From positions 18,304,753 through 18,368,752 of the forward strand of contig NC_068349.1 of the NCBI RefSeq assembly GCF_014633365.1: 64,000 nt of DNA. The letters are read 5' to 3'. Below the pieces are notes generated by a model, which worked only from the letters and a program-made list of their open reading frames with translations, was not told the origin of the DNA and did no database searches. Numbering within the stretch: position 1 is the stretch's first letter; every line of letters begins with the position of its first letter. The translations under genes and the position numbers were made by a program. This document shows positions 58,751 through 64,000 of the stretch, one piece after another. The stretch is from Diospyros lotus. Lineage: Eukaryota > Streptophyta > Magnoliopsida > Ericales > Ebenaceae.

Positions 58751-59608
58751 AATCCATTCATTATCAACAGAGAAATAAAAAATAGTAAGTACTTCAGCCC
58801 AGCAATTTGAGTTGTTAGCAATTGTATTAGTATTTCCCCTTTGTTTTTGTTTTTTGATAAATCATAACAATACTTTTTAATGTGCTCCTCTTTCCCACAG
58901 TGATAGCATTTCCATTTTTGCTTACCCTTATTGTCTTTCTTTTTACCCTTTTGCCCTGACCCACCAGATTGATCAGTGTTACTTATAGAGTGTTTTTTCA
59001 CATTCTTACTCTTTACAAACATGTTATTTCCTGATTTCTTAGATGTACTTAACTCCAGTTCCCTAACCTTAATGCCCAAAATTACAAGATCCAGACTAGG
59101 TACAATGTTAATATATCTCAATGCATGCTTAACAACATCATAGTCATCAGGTAATGAATTTAACAGAATCATAGCTTCACTAATGTCACCTAATGTTTGA
59201 TCAGTACCTCTAAGTAATAATGCAAGCCTAGTAAATTCGTCTATGTTCTCATCCATTGACTTAGATGTATTCATTTTAAAGTTAAACAGCATGCCTTTCA
59301 AGTAAACTAAATTATGTGCAATCATAACAGAAAACAATGTATCTAATTTATTCTAGAGGTCTAGAGGATTAGTCATACCATCTATCTTCCGGATTACACT
59401 GTCACCCAAATGGAGGAAGATCAGATTAAAGGCTTTTTCTCTAATCTAATCGGTTCTCACAAGTTGATCAACGGACCATTTTTGATCATCCGCCTCTAGT
59501 GCTATTAGCACCTTATGATAAGAGAGATAAACACTCTCAACTTCTTTTTCCAGCTTCCAAAATCTCATTTGCCATCAAATATACTGATTTTAAATCAGGT
59601 AAATGCCA
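58747..59608 (-). pseudogene. Copia gag (broken)
   Basis: The ATG at 59608 (minus) opens MAFT and meets a stop at the fifth codon through a one-base shift. The gag core (SMDENIDEFTRLALLLRGTD, LLNSLPDDYDVVKHAL) and an intact zinc knuckle CYHCGKEEHIKKYC are present before the junction with protease. Confidence 0.82.
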
Positions 59609-59801
59609 TCTTCTCCTTACACGAAGGTAACCTAAGGGGCTATAGACATTGACATAGATCAACATAGCAAACACCCATTGACAAGGACTCTCAGAAACCC
59701 TAGGCCATCTACAAACTGACGACAACCCAAGATTTGAAAAGAAAAAATTGATTGAACTTACAAAACCCTAAGAGCTGATCTTAACACGACTCTGATACCA
59801 C

Positions 59802-60591
59802 TGTTGCGAACTGATAACACGAACCTTAGGGTATTCACAGAAAACGTTCAATCACAGATTCTTGATAGCCAATACAGAAAGCATAAAACATACATACACA
59901 AACATAAAGCAAAAAGAAATGGAGAATGAAAAAAGAGACTAAGATTTTTATCGTGGTTCACCTCTAAAAGAGACTACGTCCACGTTGAGCTCTGGTGAGA
60001 AGAGCTCATTGCACTAAAATGATGAATTGAAGATTACACCCTCAAACCCTCACAAATTACTCTAGTACAACAATGGTTCATTAGCAAAATTACCCAAGAA
60101 TCACAAATACATATTAGAGGCGTAACCTATCGAACCAGAGAACACAATAAAAAATGGATGGTTGGGATTGCATCTCATAAAGCTTAAAGACCCACGGGAA
60201 AAACCCTAGCCCGAAGACCAGACGGAAACCCTCATTCTCTCAATCTTTCTTCTCAAATTTTCTTCTCTTTTTCTTTGTTTGTCTGTTCATATCCCGAGGA
60301 GAGATTAAAAGTATCGATGGATGGCTAGGGTTGCATCTCATAAAGCTTGGATGAGCGATTGAGATCAGATTGTGCAACACGATCGATTATTCCAATAGAA
60401 AGGCAGACGGGAAGGAGAGCAAATGGGCAAAAGGACAATCGGGCATAAGGGCAATCAGGCACCTTCAAGGAGAAAAAGATGGCTACCGCGTGTTACCATC
60501 CAATAGGTGCCATATGATAGCCTGCGATTTCCACACACGACCATCCAATTTTCTAAGTATAACGACATCGTTTGGTGCTTCAACACCATCA
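59802..60591 (-). repeat. Copia 5' LTR
   Basis: 790 bp. The minus strand starts TGATGGTGTTGAAGC and ends GTTCGCAACA, next to the primer-binding site. It differs from its partner by indels, including a repeated AAGGGCAATC segment near 60430-60460. Confidence 0.9.
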
Positions 60592-60596
60592 ATTTT

Positions 60597-61149
60597 ATTT
60601 TTTACCAAAAAATGAGAATGTTTAAATATTAAAAACTATATAAAATAATTTACATTTAGTCATACTTAATCGCCATCTTAGACAACAATAGCTAAAAGAT
60701 ACCCAATTGGTATATACAAAAATCCAACCACTAGTCCATCCATTTGAAGCAATGTTGGTTGTTGGATTTAGCATCTATTTAGCCTTCCTAAAAATTTTTG
60801 CCATTGCAACAGTTAGTAATGTGTCATTTACTTTTACCATATATAAGAAGACCATATAATTTCTTCCCAATAGTCTATGTAAACAATAATGCACCAACTA
60901 ATTATAATTTTTCAGTTAAACCCTATTCATTTGAAAGGATGACATTAAGACACACTAAAAAATATCCTTATTGAAAGGATTTGTATGTTGAATCGAAATT
61001 GGATATTACAAATGTAAGGTATGGTTAAATATATACAAAAAGTGATTTTTAAAAGATAGGAACTAAATGAGAAACAAACATTTGAAAGAAATAAACAAAC
61101 ACTTAAATTTAAACTATTCCTAGATAAGTGTTAGATATTAACAAAAGTG
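60597..61149. other. AT-rich spacer, nothing recognised
   Basis: No domain or terminal repeat is seen between the two copia elements. Confidence 0.5.
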
Positions 61150-64000
61150 GATTCTATAGTTGTAGACTTGGTCTTATTATTATCACGCCCCTACAAGATT
61201 GGCGTTCCCTTGCAAACTCCAATATTATAACATTGTTGAAGAAAAGCATGTCTTGCCAAGGGCTTAGTGAGGGATTTTGCTAACTGGTCTGTAGAGTGGA
61301 CACATGAGAGACAATGAGTTGTTGATTGGCCACTTGATCATGCACAAAATGGAAGTCAATAGCAATGTGTTTCATTCTTATGTGAAATATTGAATTCACA
61401 TTGAGATAAGTAGCACCGACATTGTCACAAAAAATAGTAGGCTTATTGATCGTGATATGTAATTCATGAAGAAGATTTTGTAGCCAATTAATCTCAGCTG
61501 TAGTAGAGGCTACGACCCTGTACTCAGCCTTAGTAGATGATCTTGGCACTGATCTTTGCTTTTCAGAACTCCAACTAATAGGTGTAGCACCAAGAAAAAT
61601 GACATATGCTAATGTAGATAGGCGATCATTAGGATCCCTAGCCCAATTTGCATTAGAGAAAGCATGTAAGAAAAGAGTGGATGAGTTATGAATTAAGATG
61701 CCAAAGGATATAGTACCTTTAAGGTATTGGAGAACACGTTTAACTGCTGACTAGTGTTTGATGGAAGGCCTGTGCATGAACTAAGAAAGTCTGTTAATAG
61801 TAAAGGTGATGTCTGGTCGAGTTAGAGACAAGTATTGCATAACACTAATAGTTTTCCTATATTCAGGGGCATCAGCTAGAGGACCACCATCTTCAAGGAG
61901 TGGCAACTTCTTTAGAGTTCAGCATATGGCTTCGAGATAATAAATCCCTTATATATTTCCACTGAGATAAAAATAAGCTAGAAGATGTGGAGCAAGCTTC
62001 CATACCAAGAAAGTAGTGGAGCAGACCTAGGTCTTTGAGAGAGAATTGTTGAGACAAAATTGTTAGATTAGAATAACAATGGCACCAACACCAAGAGGGG
62101 GGTGAATTGGGTTATTTTAAAAAAATTGATTGAACTTGAAAATCCTTTTGATGAAAAATGAGATTTTAGTGAAAGTAAGGATTAATGAAATGATTGGAAC
62201 AGTAAATGAAACAAAGAGCACAAGAAAATAAGAGACACAATGATATATAGTGGTTCAGCTTAAACCAAGTCTAATCCACTACCTTAGCTCCTCACTAAGG
62301 ATTTTTCAATCAATCCACTAAAAGCCTCCTATCTCTCCAGATAGACCCTCTAGCAACAGGCTAGGAGATTACAACCTCTTACTTAGACAAGCAAGCCCTT
62401 TAGCACCAAGCTAGGTATTTCAACCCCTTACTTCAACAAGCAAGTCCTAAGCACAACAAGCTAGGAAAACCAAGAATAATATAAATGGAGAGGATCTAAG
62501 AGTAGACACTCTTAGTTACGAGATCTCTCGATATAAATACAAGACTTGAACAAAATAATACAAATGATAATCAAAGCCTTTAGAGAGAAAAATGAAGCAC
62601 AAATGAAATAATTAAGCTCTTGAAAGAATGAACACTTGTAAGCTTGAAATCAATCCTCTTGGTTATATTGATTCATCCATTTGATCTCTATTTATGGTGC
62701 ATCTCAAGCCCATTCAAAAAATATAGCCGTTAGAGATTTGAATAGTGGATAATCTAGCCGTTGGAAGCTGTCTGCGACATAAACTGTCGACATCCTTGAT
62801 GCAAAGACTGTCGAGATTTAGATACCAAGAGCAAGATTTGCAACTATCGATAGTTTGCCAAGATAAAAATTACTGAAATTAGGATGTTATAAAAATAACT
62901 TTGCTTGATGATACAACCCACAACATATTTACATTTCTTTAGTTTAAGTAAATGTTCACATTTTCTTTTATTTATATTTTACCTTCCATTTACTTTAATA
63001 CATAAATGTAAATAAGAAAGTACTCCCCATTTGAATTCAATAAAAATATCTAGAAAATCAAAACCCATAACAATAAGAAAATAGAATTTGGGTTTTAGTA
63101 CAAACTTAGAATTTTGTGATTTTACCACCTCCAAAATATACACTTTCTATTTCTTGAAAATTTGTTAAAAATCATTTTAACACCAATGGATATTAGCTAT
63201 TGAAATACCGGGAGATAGTTTTCCAAAATGAAAATATTTTTTTATATGTCTCTTTATAAGGTGCTAACCTTCTAGACTTAGAAAAATATTGAAAACTTAT
63301 CAAAATGAGTCTCAAAACATGATGCATGAATTAAAGGATTTTTCAGACATTTGAATTTCAGGCCAAAACCTTTCATGCATGTTTCAAAATATGAAAAATG
63401 TATTTTGGAATATGAGATTAACATAAATGATTTTTCATATTTAAGATTGGTTTTTCATCAAATATGTTTATGTTCTAGTTGGTCTTTTGCTTTAGAACAA
63501 TTTTAGCTCTATGTTGACCAACGAATTCAAAGCTATTTTGAAAATCATTTTAGGAGATTCTTTTAAGACTAAATACTTGACTTTGCAAATCTCCATATTA
63601 TATAGAAAATCATAAATCATTTTGGTTTTCATTTTATCAATGCACTACTTGAAATTGATTTTTGTTGAAAATCATGAACTTGACTCATGACTTGGGGGTC
63701 AAAACCAAATGATGTTTTTCATCATCAAAACTAATCATAAGTGTAAACCATCAAAAATCTCAATGAACTGATTAACATTAGAGGAAGAATTACCCATAAT
63801 GATAATATCATCAACATACACTAAGAAATATAGAATAGAATGATCAGTCTTGTAGACAAACAATGAACTGTCTAAGTGGGAATTAAGAAACCCATGTAGC
63901 TGAAGAAAATGTTTTAGTTTTGTGTACCAAGCTCTTGGTGCCTGCCTTAAGCCATAAAGGACTTTGTGAAGTTTGCAAACATAAGAAGGAAGCTGTTTGT
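61150..64000 (-). pseudogene. Copia RT/RNase H relic, split by a solo LTR and cut by the window edge
   Basis: From the right edge on minus: LHKVLYGLRQAPRAWYTKLK, then LVYVDDIIIMG (63821-63795). The solo LTR 62061-63753 intervenes. The reading resumes with RKTISVMQYLSLTRPDITF (61860-61800), VKRVLQYLKGT and RNase H (PRSSTKAEYRVVASTTAEIN, FHIRMKHIAIDFHFVHDQVA; 61549-61280). A few stops interrupt it. The upstream integrase and gag lie past the window. Confidence 0.82.
62061..63753 (-). mobile_element. SIRE-type solo LTR with AAAAT target duplication
   Basis: 1693 bp. On minus it starts TGATGGTTTACACTTATG and ends ATTCTAATCTAACA, with AATTCACCCCCCTCTTGG before the end. AAAAT lies on both sides (62056-62060 and 63754-63758). 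It inserted into the RT region of a copia relic. A word array on TGTCGACA sits at 62765-62870. Confidence 0.9.

Larger units (their letters stand above)
54696..60591 (-). mobile_element. Tork-like Ty1/copia element with both LTRs and ATTTT target duplication
   Basis: Minus-strand element of 5896 bp. Left LTR 54696-55459 (3' LTR) and right LTR 59802-60591 (5' LTR). ATTTT lies on both sides (54691-54695 and 60592-60596). The primer-binding site (minus TGGTATCAGAGTCGTG, 59802-59787) abuts the 5' LTR. Order on minus: gag, protease, integrase, RT, RNase H. Complete in structure but with several stops. It lies 371 bp past the CCT stop codon in antisense orientation. Confidence 0.92.

Overview
This is nuclear DNA from a flowering plant, most likely a dicot. 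It is mostly retrotransposon sequence, with one recognisable host gene near each end. There is no rRNA, tRNA gene or CRISPR array.

Left end (1-3238): the 5' end of a PLAC8-family gene on the minus strand. It has exon 1, a 130-bp intron made almost wholly of simple repeats, and a 22-nt microexon. The rest of the gene lies beyond the left edge or in exons I cannot see. Right side (52832-54324, plus strand): a complete four-exon CCT-motif gene whose second intron has a GC-AG boundary. From memory, the two families are also neighbours in Arabidopsis, so I read the window as an old divergent gene pair whose shared upstream region has grown to about 50 kb.

The space between them, left to right: LTRs of Ty3/gypsy Tekay type (3239-5950, 5951-10931, 8152-10621 nested); a Tat-type LTR fragment (about 11.3-11.96 kb); a SIRE-type copia LTR fragment; a Tekay chromovirus with long LTRs and stop-riddled gag-pol (12722-21280); a Tat-lineage element (21287-31919) with gag, protease split by a CACTA transposon (23764-24985), RT fused by deletion to integrase, a tandem-repeat 3' region, an antisense ORF and a 3' LTR; a SIRE-like copia element (31956-36002); nested copia LTRs (36058-37660); a Tekay-type solo LTR with exact target duplication (37977-40924); a second CACTA relative (41086-about 42160); a 166-bp hAT MITE (42919-43084); a hAT-type element (43734-46472) with a minus-strand Tat solo LTR nested in it (43874-45922); a Tat gag relic; and a Mutator-like element with long terminal inverted repeats (49759-51840).

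Beyond the CCT gene: a minus-strand Tork-like copia element with both LTRs (54696-60591) starts 371 bp after the stop codon. Then comes a copia RT/RNase H relic (about 61150-64000), split by a SIRE-type solo LTR (62061-63753).

The most unusual signal is in the LTRs. LTRs of three lineages (Tekay, Tat, SIRE) each carry their own reiterated short, often palindromic word (AGTCGACT, ATCCGAAT, GGTCGACC, TTCGGAAG, ACTCGAGT-like, TGTCGACA, or a 32-bp GCCACAAGGTCTCGCC-type minisatellite). The words sit in comparable LTR positions but differ between copies, and in the Tat LTRs the same word appears in both U3 and U5.
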